From NCBI RefSeq assembly GCF_029893965.1, contig NZ_JARXXP010000012.1:1-64000 (forward strand): a DNA stretch of 64,000 nucleotides, given 5' to 3'. Below, piece after piece: positions 16,420 through 25,356 of this stretch. The translations under genes and the position numbers were made by a program. Source of the stretch: Paenibacillus sp. PastM-3. GTDB lineage: Bacteria > Bacillota > Bacilli > Paenibacillales > Paenibacillaceae. The notes below the pieces were generated by a model, which worked only from the letters and a program-made list of their open reading frames with translations, was not told the origin of the DNA and did not search any database. Every line of letters starts with the position of its first letter. Within the stretch, counting starts at the first letter, position 1.

Positions 16420-17196
16420 GTGAAACGGAAACTGCTTGTAACAGGAGCATCAGGCAGGATAGGCAATACAATTTATCAAGGACTCAGGGAAGACGGACGG
16501 TATGACGTTATTGGAGCGGATATTGAGGAGGATGCTGAACAGGGCATTGTTCAGATGGATATTGCCGATGAAGCACGGATAGCGGAGCTGACGCGGGGTA
16601 TTGATACGGTACTTCACTTTGCCTGGATCAAGGATGAAGAGGATTTCCTCGGCAAGGTGCTGCAGGGGAACGTGGCCGGAGCGTACAAGCTGTTTGAGGC
16701 TGCGGTGCAGAGCGGCGTAAAGCGGATTATCTTTGCCAGCTCCAATCATGCAACCGGATTCTATAAGACGGACGAGCAGGTTGAACCGTCTGACCCTTAC
16801 CGGCCGGACAGCTTCTATGGCTTGAGTAAATGTTATATTGAGCTGCTCGGCAGGCTATACGCCGATCAGGGCAAGATTTCCTCCTTCAACATCCGCATCG
16901 GCAACTTTCCGGGTGATGACCGGCCTCATTCGGAGCGTGCGGGCCATATCTGGATTTCCGAACGCGATATGCTTCAGCTGGTTATCTGCTGCATTGAGGC
17001 GAAGGAAGAAATGCAGTATCTGAACCTGTACGGAACGTCTGCCAATAGCGATAACTATTATGATATCGCTTACCTGGAAGAGCTGATCGGGTACAAGCCG
17101 AAGGATGACGGAGCCGAGTTGCTCGGGCAGGCCAGGGCGCAGGGCCGGGAGATACGCCAGGACGAAACCGTCTACCAGGGAGGGCAAAAGGAATAA
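16420..17196 (+). CDS. NAD-dependent epimerase/dehydratase, uronate dehydrogenase-like
   Basis: A 258-residue extended-SDR enzyme. The nucleotide-binding motif GASGRIG is at the N-terminus, the catalytic Y-x-x-x-K is YGLSK, and ASSNHATGFY plus RIGNFPG match the uronate dehydrogenase group, which oxidises galacturonate or glucuronate to the aldarolactone. GTG 16420 has GGAAAGGAG at 10 bases; the longer frame from 16342 lacks a site. The link to pectin breakdown is plausible given the GH28/GH105 locus 42 kb away, but the family also contains other sugar-nucleotide enzymes. Confidence 0.72.
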   Translation: MKRKLLVTGASGRIGNTIYQGLREDGRYDVIGADIEEDAEQGIVQMDIADEARIAELTRGIDTVLHFAWIKDEEDFLGKVLQGNVAGAYKLFEAAVQSGVKRIIFASSNHATGFYKTDEQVEPSDPYRPDSFYGLSKCYIELLGRLYADQGKISSFNIRIGNFPGDDRPHSERAGHIWISERDMLQLVICCIEAKEEMQYLNLYGTSANSDNYYDIAYLEELIGYKPKDDGAELLGQARAQGREIRQDETVYQGGQKE

Positions 17197-17210
17197 AGCA
17201 GGCATAAAGG

Positions 17211-17243
17211 GAAGGGGCTCCGCATGGCGGGGCCTCTTTTTTG
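17211..17243 (+). terminator. Terminator after the epimerase gene
   Basis: GGGGCTCCGC, a 3-base loop, GCGGGGCCTC, then TTTTTT. Confidence 0.85.
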
Positions 17244-17365
17244 CCGTGCCCGGCGGGCTGCCCGAAAGGGCAGGCAGACTCCGCCCCTTTGGACGATGGC
17301 GGAAGGCTGCCTGTTCTATAGGATAAGGTCATAGAGAATGATTTAGCAAAGAGGAGACGATACTG

Positions 17366-19570
17366 ATGGCAAAATGGTTATACCGGCTGGGATTCTGGTC
17401 GGCAAAAAACCGGATCAAGGTTTTGGCCGGAAGCTTTACTCTGCTCATCGCAGCGGCTATTGTGGCCCTGTCGATGGGCGTCCATTTCGGGGAGGAGACC
17501 ACGATTCCCGGACTTGCCTCACAGCAGACGCTGGAGGTCATGGAAAAGGAATTCCCCAATCCGCAGGGAGCTGCCGCCAAGACTCAGCTGGTGTTGCGGG
17601 CTCCGGAGAATAAGACGTTAACCTCGGAACCTGTACAGCAGCTGGTTAATACCAAGCTCAAGGAATTGACCGCTGATGCGGAGGTTGCTTCGGTTATAAG
17701 CCCGTATGACAACCATTCCCTGAATGCGGACAGCACGATCGGCTATGCTACCATTGCTTATAAAGTGGCGGGTGATGAGGTTACCGCTGATTCGAAGAAT
17801 ATGGTGGAGTGGGCTGCTGACAGCCTGCGTGACGCAGGCCTGCAGGCCGAGCTGATCGGGGACGGCTACGTGCAGATGGCTACAAGCAGTCCGACCGAAG
17901 CGCTCGGTGTGCTGCTGGCACTGGTTATCCTGGCAGTAGCATTGGGCTCAATCCTTACCGGTGTGCTGCCGGTACTGACAGCAGCCCTCGGGCTGGGCTT
18001 CGGCATTATGCTGATTATTATCGGAACGAGCCTGTTCGATGTTCCTTCGTTCGCACTATCGCTGGCCGGAATGCTGGGTCTGGCTGTAGGCATTGATTAT
18101 GCCCTGTTCATTATCGCCAGATACCGCCAGCAGCTTGGCGAAGGCTATGAGAGAAGGGAAGCTATTGCTATTGCGAACGGAACAGCCGGAAGTGCGGTCG
18201 TGTTCGCCGGAGTGACGGTCATTATTGCGCTTGTAGGGTTCTCCTTTGTCGGCGTACCGTTTCTGACCGCGATGGGCATCGCAGGAGCGCTTTGTGTATT
18301 TACCGCCATCCTGATGACTATTTTCGTAGTACCGGCCATTCTGGAGCTGCTGGGCAGCCGGATTAAGCCGCCTGCGAAACGTGTCAAAGCTGCAGCAGAC
18401 AAGCAAAAGGCAAAACGCGGCAATCTGTGGGGCAGATTTGTTACCGGCCGCCCTCTGGTAGCTGTAGTCCTGGGTGTAGCATTGCTGGCAACCGTTGCCC
18501 TGCCGTTCTTCCACATGGAAACCGGGCTTGGCAATGACGGGCATAAATCGCCGGATAAAACCGAGCGCCGTGCCTATGACCTTCTGTCCGAGGCTTACGG
18601 TGACGGCTACCACGGACCGCTGGTCCTTCTGGCTGAAACGGACGGCGGAGCTGAAGCGGCAGGCAATTTGAATAAAGTAATGGAAGAAGTGAAAACTTAC
18701 CCTAACGTCGTTGCAGTCAACCCGCCGGTAACCGGACCGTCCGGCACCATCTCACTGATTACCGTAATGCCGGCAACAGGACCCAATGATTCGCAGACGA
18801 TCGATCTGGTTCACCTGATCCGGGACAAGGCTCCGGAAATAGAGCGGCAGGATCAGGTGAAGATTGGCGTAACCGGCAGCACAGCCGTCAATATCGACAT
18901 CACGCAGAAGCTTAACCAGGCTTTGCCCAAGTTTTGCCTGATCATTGTCGGCCTGGCCTTTGTTCTGCTGATGCTGGTGTTCCGCTCGATTCTGGTGCCG
19001 GTCAAAGCCGTGCTCGGATTCATCCTGTCACTCGGCGCAACCTTGGGGTTCGTTACCTATGTTGTTCAGGATGGACATTTCCAGAAGCTGTTCGGATTCC
19101 ATGCAGAGGCGCCGGTATTCAATTTCCTGCCGATTATCGTAGTCGGTGTGCTGTTCGGTCTGGCGATGGATTATGAGGTTTTTCTGGTCAGCCGGATGCG
19201 TGAGGAGTTCAAGAAAAGCGGCGATGCCCGCAAATCCGTACTTGCCGGTATCCGCCACAGCGGCGGAGTGGTAACGGCAGCCGGGCTGATCATGGTCGCC
19301 GTCTTCACCGGCTTCATTCTGGCCGAGGAGCCTATGGTCAAGGTGATGGGGCTGGCGCTGGCCTTCGGGGTGCTCTTTGACGCTTTTGTCGTCCGGATGC
19401 TCATTGTCCCCGGGGTGATGACCCTGCTCGGCAAGTCTGCCTGGTATTTCCCGAAATGGCTGGACCGGCTGCTGCCCAACCTCGATGTGGAAGGTGAGGA
19501 AGTAATGAAGCAAGTGGAAATGAAGCGGCTGGAGGCAGCGGGGGAGACCCGGATTAGACGTCTTGGCTGA
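17366..19570 (+). CDS. MMPL-family RND-type membrane transporter
   Basis: A 734-residue protein with the RND/MMPL plan: one helix, a large extracellular loop (about residues 38-175), five helices, a cytoplasmic linker rich in K/R, then the same arrangement repeated. Typical motifs are GLAVGIDYALFIIARYRQQL in the first half and GLAMDYEVFLVSRMREEF in the second, carrying the Asp-Tyr proton-relay pairs. Relatives such as YdfJ export lipids or antimicrobials. AGAGGAG lies upstream of the ATG. The next gene, a glycosyltransferase, starts within 20 bases, so they are probably co-transcribed and may act on the same envelope lipid. Confidence 0.9.
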   Translation: MAKWLYRLGFWSAKNRIKVLAGSFTLLIAAAIVALSMGVHFGEETTIPGLASQQTLEVMEKEFPNPQGAAAKTQLVLRAPENKTLTSEPVQQLVNTKLKELTADAEVASVISPYDNHSLNADSTIGYATIAYKVAGDEVTADSKNMVEWAADSLRDAGLQAELIGDGYVQMATSSPTEALGVLLALVILAVALGSILTGVLPVLTAALGLGFGIMLIIIGTSLFDVPSFALSLAGMLGLAVGIDYALFIIARYRQQLGEGYERREAIAIANGTAGSAVVFAGVTVIIALVGFSFVGVPFLTAMGIAGALCVFTAILMTIFVVPAILELLGSRIKPPAKRVKAAADKQKAKRGNLWGRFVTGRPLVAVVLGVALLATVALPFFHMETGLGNDGHKSPDKTERRAYDLLSEAYGDGYHGPLVLLAETDGGAEAAGNLNKVMEEVKTYPNVVAVNPPVTGPSGTISLITVMPATGPNDSQTIDLVHLIRDKAPEIERQDQVKIGVTGSTAVNIDITQKLNQALPKFCLIIVGLAFVLLMLVFRSILVPVKAVLGFILSLGATLGFVTYVVQDGHFQKLFGFHAEAPVFNFLPIIVVGVLFGLAMDYEVFLVSRMREEFKKSGDARKSVLAGIRHSGGVVTAAGLIMVAVFTGFILAEEPMVKVMGLALAFGVLFDAFVVRMLIVPGVMTLLGKSAWYFPKWLDRLLPNLDVEGEEVMKQVEMKRLEAAGETRIRRLG

Positions 19571-19588
19571 AAAATGGAGGTGATGCCT

Positions 19589-20299
19589 GTGGTCTGTCTG
19601 TCGGTTGTCGTACCGGTCTATAACGAAGAGAGAAACATACAGGAGCTCTACCTGAACGTTACCGAAGCGTTGCGGGAAAAAGTCGAAAGCTATGAGCTGG
19701 TGCTGGTGAATGACGGCAGCAAGGACCGGAGCTCCTTATTGCTGAATGAGCTGGCCCTGCTGGACCCGGCGGTAAAGGTCGTTCATTTCAAGCGGAATTA
19801 CGGGCAGACTGCCGCAATCTCAGCCGGAATCAAACATTCACAGGGCGAATTAATCGCCCTGCTGGATGCCGGCCTGCAGACAGATCCCCGGGATATTTTC
19901 AGGCTGATGCCTTTTATCGGAAAAATTGATTTTGTAAACGGAAGACGCACGGGCCGTACGGGTCCAAGGCTGAAAAGAATAGCTTCGCGGCTCGAAAACG
20001 GGATCTGCAACTGGATTACCGGCGAAGCGATTGCGGATACAGGCTGCCCCCTGAAGCTGTTTACCCGGGAGGTGGCCGACAGTCTGCATTTATATAACGG
20101 GATGCACCGTTTTTTGCCTGCTCTGGCCAGGATGAACGGATTCTCGGTTGTGGAAGTCACAGTAACGCATCAGAAAAGAAAACACGGCATCTCCTTATAC
20201 ATTGTCCTAAGGAAATGCTTCACCGGTCTTATGGATGCCATGCTCATCGGCTGGCTCAAGAAAAGAGGAATCATGAATCACATCAAAGAAGGACGCTGA
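19589..20299 (+). CDS. Family 2 glycosyltransferase (polyprenyl-phosphate type), altered DXD
   Basis: A protein of about 236 residues with the GT2 fold: VVPVYNEERNI, VLVNDGSKDRS, KRNYGQTAAISAG, GCPLKLFTREV. It resembles dolichyl/undecaprenyl-phosphate sugar transferases, but two features differ. The metal-binding DADLQ-type motif reads DAGLQ, so the second Asp is Gly. The usual C-terminal pair of membrane helices is absent. GTG 19589 is chosen because GGAGGTG lies 6 bases before it. It may need a partner for membrane attachment, or be inactive. Confidence 0.8.
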   Translation: MVCLSVVVPVYNEERNIQELYLNVTEALREKVESYELVLVNDGSKDRSSLLLNELALLDPAVKVVHFKRNYGQTAAISAGIKHSQGELIALLDAGLQTDPRDIFRLMPFIGKIDFVNGRRTGRTGPRLKRIASRLENGICNWITGEAIADTGCPLKLFTREVADSLHLYNGMHRFLPALARMNGFSVVEVTVTHQKRKHGISLYIVLRKCFTGLMDAMLIGWLKKRGIMNHIKEGR

Positions 20300-20340
20300 G
20301 CAGGCGATGTTCTGGTATTATAAATTTCAAGGGGAAAGTC

Positions 20341-20429
20341 TTGACTTTAAGATAAAAAGAGAGTAAATTGAAATCAAGGAATTATCTTAACTTAAAGATA
20401 ATTTTCCGGAATATATCTTAAAGTTAAGA
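20341..20429 (+). promoter_or_regulatory. Promoter with three MhqR-like operator palindromes
   Basis: A -35 TTGACT (20341) and -10 TAAATT (20364) with 17-bp spacing lie before the dioxygenase gene. Three related palindromes follow or overlap it: TCTTGACTTTAAGAT (over the -35), AATTATCTT-AACTTA-AAGATAATT (20380-20403) and TATCTTAAAGTTAAGA (20414-20429). Their ATCTT...AAGAT arms resemble the MarR-type MhqR operator that controls quinone-responsive dioxygenase genes in Bacillus. The regulator gene is not in the window. Confidence 0.7.
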
Positions 20430-20499
20430 ATCTTTAAATCATAATATCGTATGAAAATGAACCTCTGAAATCACACTATCCTAAAAGGAGTCGGTTATA

Positions 20500-21450
20500 A
20501 TGACTAATGTAGCAGCAAAGCAAACAATGGGGATTCACCATATTACAGCGATTGTCGGTCATCCTCAGGAGAACATGGATTTTTATGCGGGCGTGCTGAG
20601 CTTGCGTCTGGTTAAGCAGACAGTCAACTTTGATGATCCGGGCACGTATCATTTCTACTTCGGCAATGACGGCGGGAAGCCGGGGACAATCATTACTTTC
20701 TTCCCTTGGCCTGGAGCTTACAAAGGTAAAATCGGCGGCGGACAGGTTGGTGTAACAACTTACATTATCCCGGTAGGGGCGATGAGCTTCTGGAAAGAAA
20801 GACTGGCAAAGTTCAAGGTTGCTTTTACGGAGCTGGAACGGTTCGGGGAGCAGGTGCTTGAATTCGATGATCCGCACGGGCTGCATCTGGAGCTGGTGGA
20901 ACGCGAAGCCGGGGAGCCGAATAACTGGACCTTCGGAGGCGTTACTCCTGAAGTGGCAATCAAAGGCTTCGGCGGGGCCACGCTGCTGTCCACTGATCCG
21001 GAAGCAACGGCTGAACTGCTGGAGCAGGTGCTGGGTCTTACCTTTACCGGCCGGGAAAATGACATCGCACGCTATCGTTCTTTGGCTGACCTCGGCAATG
21101 TCATTGATCTCAAAATGACCGCTGTACAGCGCGGTGAAATGGGTGTCGGCACAGTGCATCATATCGCCTGGAGAGCAAAGGATGACCAGGATCAGCTGGA
21201 TTGGCAGAGCTATGTGCATGATCACGGATATGGGGTAACCCCCGTGCAGGACCGGAATTATTTTAACGCGATTTATTTCAGGGAGCATGGGGAGATTCTG
21301 TTTGAGATTGCTACAGATCCTCCGGGTTTTGCCCACGATGAAACACCTGAAACCATGGGCACGGAGCTGAAGCTGCCTGCCCAGTATGAGCCGCACAGAG
21401 GACAGATTGAGCAGGTTCTGCTGCCGTTCCAGATCAGAGAGCTTGACTAA
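20500..21450 (+). CDS. VOC-family ring-cleaving dioxygenase (MhqO/MhqA-like)
   Basis: A 316-residue protein with two vicinal-oxygen-chelate modules. Metal ligands are likely the histidine in GIHHITAIVG, the histidine in VGTVHHIAWRA and the glutamate in EILFEIATDPPGF. Members are induced by quinones and catechols and are thought to open aromatic rings in cytosolic detoxification. AAAAGGAG precedes the ATG. The upstream palindromes and the flavin reductase gene 27 bases downstream support a quinone-stress operon. Confidence 0.88.
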   Translation: MTNVAAKQTMGIHHITAIVGHPQENMDFYAGVLSLRLVKQTVNFDDPGTYHFYFGNDGGKPGTIITFFPWPGAYKGKIGGGQVGVTTYIIPVGAMSFWKERLAKFKVAFTELERFGEQVLEFDDPHGLHLELVEREAGEPNNWTFGGVTPEVAIKGFGGATLLSTDPEATAELLEQVLGLTFTGRENDIARYRSLADLGNVIDLKMTAVQRGEMGVGTVHHIAWRAKDDQDQLDWQSYVHDHGYGVTPVQDRNYFNAIYFREHGEILFEIATDPPGFAHDETPETMGTELKLPAQYEPHRGQIEQVLLPFQIRELD

Positions 21451-21477
21451 ATTTAATTATGGAAAGGGATGAACGGT

Positions 21478-22071
21478 GTGCTGAATATAGACCCGGCAGA
21501 CAATACGGAGAGGGATAATTATAAGCTGCTTGTTGGCAGCATCATTCCGCGGCCGATTGCATTTGTAACGACGTTATCCCTGGGCGGGGTGCTGAACGGT
21601 GCGCCTTTCAGCTATTTCAATATCGTATCGTCGAATCCGCCGATGATCTCCTTATCCATCCAGCATGCGGCAGGCAAACCGAAGGATACGGCACGGAACA
21701 TTATGGAACGTCAGGAGTTTGTCGTGCATATTGTGGACCGGGACAATGTGGAGCAGGTTAATATGACTGCAGCTCCCCTTGCGCCGGATCAGAGCGAGGT
21801 TTCGCTCGCCGGACTCACGCCTGTGCCAAGCTCGGTGGTCTCCGTGCCGGGTGTCAGGGAAGCGAAGATAAGAATGGAATGCGTGCTGGAACGCACAGTA
21901 GAATTCCCGGGCTTCGAGCTGCTGATCGGCAGAGTCGTCCGGGTTCATATTGCCGAAGACATCTATGAGCAGGGCAGAATTGATCCGCTCAAGCTTGGGG
22001 CGGTCAGCCGTCTGGCCGGTAATCATTATGCCGGGATCGGGGAGATTTTTGAGATTGAGCGGCCTGTCTGA
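21478..22071 (+). CDS. Flavin reductase-like FMN-binding protein
   Basis: A protein of about 198 residues of the flavin reductase domain family (split beta-barrel). It contains GSIIPRPIAFVTTLS, GAPFSYFNIVSSNPPMISLS, and later LGAVSRLAGNHYAGIGEIF, all typical. It binds FMN and probably reduces flavin or quinone-like substrates using NAD(P)H, or works beside the dioxygenase. GTG 21478 is preferred because GGAAAGGG lies 9 bases before it, while the ATG at 21469 directly abuts that site. Last gene of the operon. Confidence 0.85.
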   Translation: MLNIDPADNTERDNYKLLVGSIIPRPIAFVTTLSLGGVLNGAPFSYFNIVSSNPPMISLSIQHAAGKPKDTARNIMERQEFVVHIVDRDNVEQVNMTAAPLAPDQSEVSLAGLTPVPSSVVSVPGVREAKIRMECVLERTVEFPGFELLIGRVVRVHIAEDIYEQGRIDPLKLGAVSRLAGNHYAGIGEIFEIERPV

Positions 22072-22087
22072 ATCATAGGTTAAACCG

Positions 22088-22116
22088 AAAAAGCCGGTTG
22101 ATTCCCGGCTTTTTTC
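22088..22116. terminator. Bidirectional terminator
   Basis: AAAAAGCCGG, a 7-base loop, CCGGCTTTTTT. Both strands end in a T tract, so it serves the flavin reductase gene and the converging sensor-kinase gene. Confidence 0.88.
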
Positions 22117-22144
22117 GTATAAAAGCAAAGCGTTTTGGGTTTAG

Positions 22145-23542
22145 CTACTCCATAATATATCGCGGCAGCTCAACAATCACTGAGGTTCCTATCGTGAACT
22201 CACTCTCTATCTTGATCCGGCCACCGTGCAGCCCGATGATTTCCTTGCAGATCGCCAGCCCCAGACCGCTGCCGGACTGGCGTGAGCGGCCCTTGAAGAA
22301 TTTGGTGCCGAGCTTCTCCAGGTCAGCCGCTTCAATGCCTTCTCCGGTGTCCGTTACCGTGACAATGATCAGCTCCTCCTGCAAAGCGGCGGTAATGCTT
22401 ACCGCCCCCTCGGCCGGAGTGAACTTGAAGGCATTATCCAGCAGATTGACGAACACCTGCTTCAGCCGGTTGAAATCACCGTTAACCGGCAGCGGCTGGT
22501 CGGGAATATCGGCGTAGAGCCGGATCTGCTTCGTCTGGCCACGGTACCGGAACTGCAGCAGCAGGTCCTCCAGCAGCCCTCTGAGATCATACGGCTGCAG
22601 ATCAACCGTAATCTCCCCGGCCTGGAATTTGGAGAAATCAAGCAGATCCTCCACCAGCCCGATCAGCCGGTCCGTTTCGCCGGTCATCACCTCGAGACCC
22701 TGCAGGGTCTCTTTTTTATCGGACAAATCACCCATAAGCAGCGTCTCGCCCCAGCCTTTGATTGAGGTCAGGGGAGTGCGCAGCTCATGCGTGACGGAAG
22801 AGATGAAGTCGTATTTGATTTTTTCGCTCTTGAGGATTTCCTCGGACATATAATTGAGCGTAACGGCAAGCGTTCCGATCTCGTCGTTATGCTGCTTCGC
22901 CGCCTTAGCCGAGAAATTTCCCGTCGCCATCTCTTTGGCAACCGAGGTCAGCTGCTGAATCGGCCCGACAATCCGTTTGGCAATAATCAGGCTGAGCACA
23001 AAGCCGAACAGGATGACGAGCAGCCCGACCCACACCGCGTTCAGCACAATCGTGATGATGACATCGTACAGCGGCTCTGCTGATACGGAATACCGCAGCA
23101 CACCGATGTTGGCACCGGCCTCCTTGATCGGAACGGAGACAGCCATAATCCGTTCTCCGCCCACCGGGGTTAGACTCTGGTAAATCCCCTTGCCGCTGCT
23201 CAGTGCAGTCCTCACATCCGGTGTATCAATTCTCTCCGAGCTGGAGAAGCCGAACGAGTTGATAATGACATTCCCTTCAGTGTTAAGAACTTCGACCTTG
23301 CTGCTCTCTTCCGTTGAGAGGTTCTCCAGAATGTATCTTGCCCGCTCGTTGATCGAATAGCCCCCCAGATACTTGTTGAAAAAGGTAGCGGAGGTCGTGG
23401 CCCGTGAAGATAGGGTCTCCATTGCACTGCCCAGGTAATAATAGTGGACAGCTACAATAAACACCCCCTCCAGCAGCAGGACGATCAGGAGCAGGACAAG
23501 TGTTATATAGGTAATGAGCCGTGCCCTGATCCCTCTCAGCAA
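22145..23542 (-). CDS. PhoR/ResE-type sensor histidine kinase, partner regulator truncated
   Basis: A transmembrane kinase of about 465 residues. Two membrane helices flank an extracellular sensor of about 140 residues. A HAMP domain (IVGPIQQLTSVAKEMATGNF), a HisKA domain with the histidine in SSVTHELRTPLTSI, and an ATPase domain (NLLDNAFKFT, DTGEGI, GSGLGLAI) follow. The TTG at 23542 has GGAGGG 7 bases upstream and overlaps the end of the regulator remnant by a few bases, as normal coupled pairs do. With only the DNA-binding end of the regulator left, the kinase appears orphaned. Confidence 0.88.
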   Translation of the reverse strand: MLRGIRARLITYITLVLLLIVLLLEGVFIVAVHYYYLGSAMETLSSRATTSATFFNKYLGGYSINERARYILENLSTEESSKVEVLNTEGNVIINSFGFSSSERIDTPDVRTALSSGKGIYQSLTPVGGERIMAVSVPIKEAGANIGVLRYSVSAEPLYDVIITIVLNAVWVGLLVILFGFVLSLIIAKRIVGPIQQLTSVAKEMATGNFSAKAAKQHNDEIGTLAVTLNYMSEEILKSEKIKYDFISSVTHELRTPLTSIKGWGETLLMGDLSDKKETLQGLEVMTGETDRLIGLVEDLLDFSKFQAGEITVDLQPYDLRGLLEDLLLQFRYRGQTKQIRLYADIPDQPLPVNGDFNRLKQVFVNLLDNAFKFTPAEGAVSITAALQEELIIVTVTDTGEGIEAADLEKLGTKFFKGRSRQSGSGLGLAICKEIIGLHGGRIKIESEFTIGTSVIVELPRYIME

Positions 23543-23726
23543 TGTTGTACCCTCCATAAATATCCGAATCCCCACACCGTTTCCAGATATTGCGGCCCCG
23601 TGGCGTCCTGGCCGATTTTTTGGCGGATCCGGCTAATATTTACATCCACGATTTTGAGCTCCCCCATAAAATACTGCCCCCAGACCGAAGTCAGAATGTC
23701 ATCACGGTTAACCGCCTTATTGGGCT
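23535..23726 (-). pseudogene. Truncated OmpR-type response regulator (C-terminus only)
   Basis: The minus strand reads NKAVNRDDILTSVWGQYFMG, then ELKIVDVNISRIRQKIG and YLETVWGFGYLWRVQHC before a stop. This is the last about 60 residues of an OmpR winged helix. The receiver domain and first half of the effector domain are missing. Upstream of NKAV the frame runs into a stop inside the end of the lipoprotein gene, so the 5' part was deleted. Normal OmpR regulators are about 225-240 residues. An assembly or sequencing collapse is the main alternative. Confidence 0.85.
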
Positions 23727-25195
23727 GCTAGCGGCTGCGGTGTTCCGGCCAGCCGCCGGACCTCTTCCAGGGGCAGCTTGAGCTGGTTATACTCCTGCAG
23801 CCCGGTGCCGCTCAGCTTGCCGGCTGCATCTGCCGGAGGCAGCACAGCAACAAGCACGGTGGGAGCCGCAGCATCCTCTGTATTTTGCAGCTCATAGAGC
23901 ACGGTATAAATGCGGTTCTCCGCCTTCAGCTTCGCTTCTGCGCTTTGCCATTCCTGCCTGGTCAGCAGCCGCAGCTCAAGCAGCGCTGCCCGGGAACCTG
24001 AGCCGGCTTCCTTATAGCTGAACCGGATGTTTTTCCAGGGCTCGGGAGATTCCTCTGCAATTTCAAGCGCATATCTACCCTTCCAGCTCTGCGGAATATG
24101 GAAGTTGAAGCCCCATCTGTCAAACTGCTCTGCCGTAAATTTCAGGCCGGACTGTCCGTCCCATTGATAATATTTGGTAATGAACGGAGTGGCCAGCGGG
24201 GCCATGCTCTCCGTACCTGCAGGAGGCACCAGGAAGCCGATTTCCACTATGCCGTCGCCATTCACATCTGTGCTGTGCAGCGGATAATCCTTGATCGCCA
24301 TATTGCTCCCGCCAAGCTTGCTGTCAGCTTGGGGATTCAGGGGCGTGAGCGTAATATCCCGGCTGTCCGCAAGCTCCCTGTGATGATAATCATCTGCTGC
24401 AAGTATATCAATAAATTGGTCATTTTCCCAAGTCAGAAGGGAGGTATAGGAAGAATGTGCGCCGATTGCCACATCTACGAACAGAGCGCTGGTGCCCGGA
24501 GCCGCCTTGGCGAACTGGGCCTGAATGATGGCCCCGTCAAAAGTCTGGTCGGACAGGCTTTGCTGCTGCCCGCCCGCCAGCCGGAATAGCTGCAGCCTTG
24601 CACTTGGCTGCATATCGGTAGTAAAGGTAGTCTGGAACAGAGCGACATCACTTTGCCCGCTGCCGGTCAGGTCACCTACGGCCAGATGATCATAAGACTG
24701 CTTGAGGATTTCCGACATGGTACCATCCTTCAGACTATAGACCGCCAGCTCTTTGCTCAGGCCTTTGCCGCCGCTGAAGCCCAGCAGCACATCCAACTGC
24801 CCGTCTGCTGTGACGTCAACGAACTGCACGTAATCCAGCTCGCTGCCGACACCGGTAATAGCAGTCAGCTTGTTCCATTCGCCGCTGGACTGTGACAGGA
24901 CAAGGGTGTTGACTTCAAAATCGGTTTTGTCCGTTTTATAAAAAGCGAGAATTTCATCGTGGCCGTCCTTATCCAGGTCCTGAAGCTGAATGGCGCTTCC
25001 TGACTCGGAATGAACGGGGACGGTCAGATGGGAGCCAGCCGGAAGGAAGGATTTTACGATGCTGGTAATGGTTCCGTCGGCATTGCCCTGGGAAGGGGCG
25101 CGGAGCAGATCACTGGGCGTCTTGGGCGCGCCGCAGCCTGCTGTTATCAGGGTTAATAATAGTACGGCGCCGATGCTTAAGCCGGGTTTATTCAT
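23717..25195 (-). CDS. Lipoprotein with FG-GAP/VCBS-type repeats
   Basis: A 492-residue exported lipoprotein with lipobox ITAGC near residue 20. Several repeats carry Asp-rich calcium-type loops: LDKDGHDEILAF, VDVTADGQLDVLLGF, LTGSGQSDVALF, DVNGDGIVEIGF. These build a beta-propeller. The ligand is unknown. Its stop overlaps the truncation point of the response regulator remnant. Lipoprotein, regulator and kinase probably formed one operon, in which the lipoprotein may have contributed to sensing. Confidence 0.82.
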   Translation of the reverse strand: MNKPGLSIGAVLLLTLITAGCGAPKTPSDLLRAPSQGNADGTITSIVKSFLPAGSHLTVPVHSESGSAIQLQDLDKDGHDEILAFYKTDKTDFEVNTLVLSQSSGEWNKLTAITGVGSELDYVQFVDVTADGQLDVLLGFSGGKGLSKELAVYSLKDGTMSEILKQSYDHLAVGDLTGSGQSDVALFQTTFTTDMQPSARLQLFRLAGGQQQSLSDQTFDGAIIQAQFAKAAPGTSALFVDVAIGAHSSYTSLLTWENDQFIDILAADDYHHRELADSRDITLTPLNPQADSKLGGSNMAIKDYPLHSTDVNGDGIVEIGFLVPPAGTESMAPLATPFITKYYQWDGQSGLKFTAEQFDRWGFNFHIPQSWKGRYALEIAEESPEPWKNIRFSYKEAGSGSRAALLELRLLTRQEWQSAEAKLKAENRIYTVLYELQNTEDAAAPTVLVAVLPPADAAGKLSGTGLQEYNQLKLPLEEVRRLAGTPQPLAAQ

Positions 25196-25356
25196 AAGAT
25201 ATAATCTCCTTTGCTGTCTCTGAGGCTAGTATATCCCAACCTTCAGGCAAAGTAGTTGCAAAATGGTAAAGGTTGCGTTGTCTGCCAGGCGGAAGGCTTG
25301 GTATGATTAAAGAATATAACAGTTGTGCGGGTTAAAAAGGACAGAGGGGGAAAAGG

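Noticed and set aside
20476-21396. 306-codon minus-strand frame opposite the dioxygenase
   Set aside because: Antisense shadow of a well-supported VOC dioxygenase.
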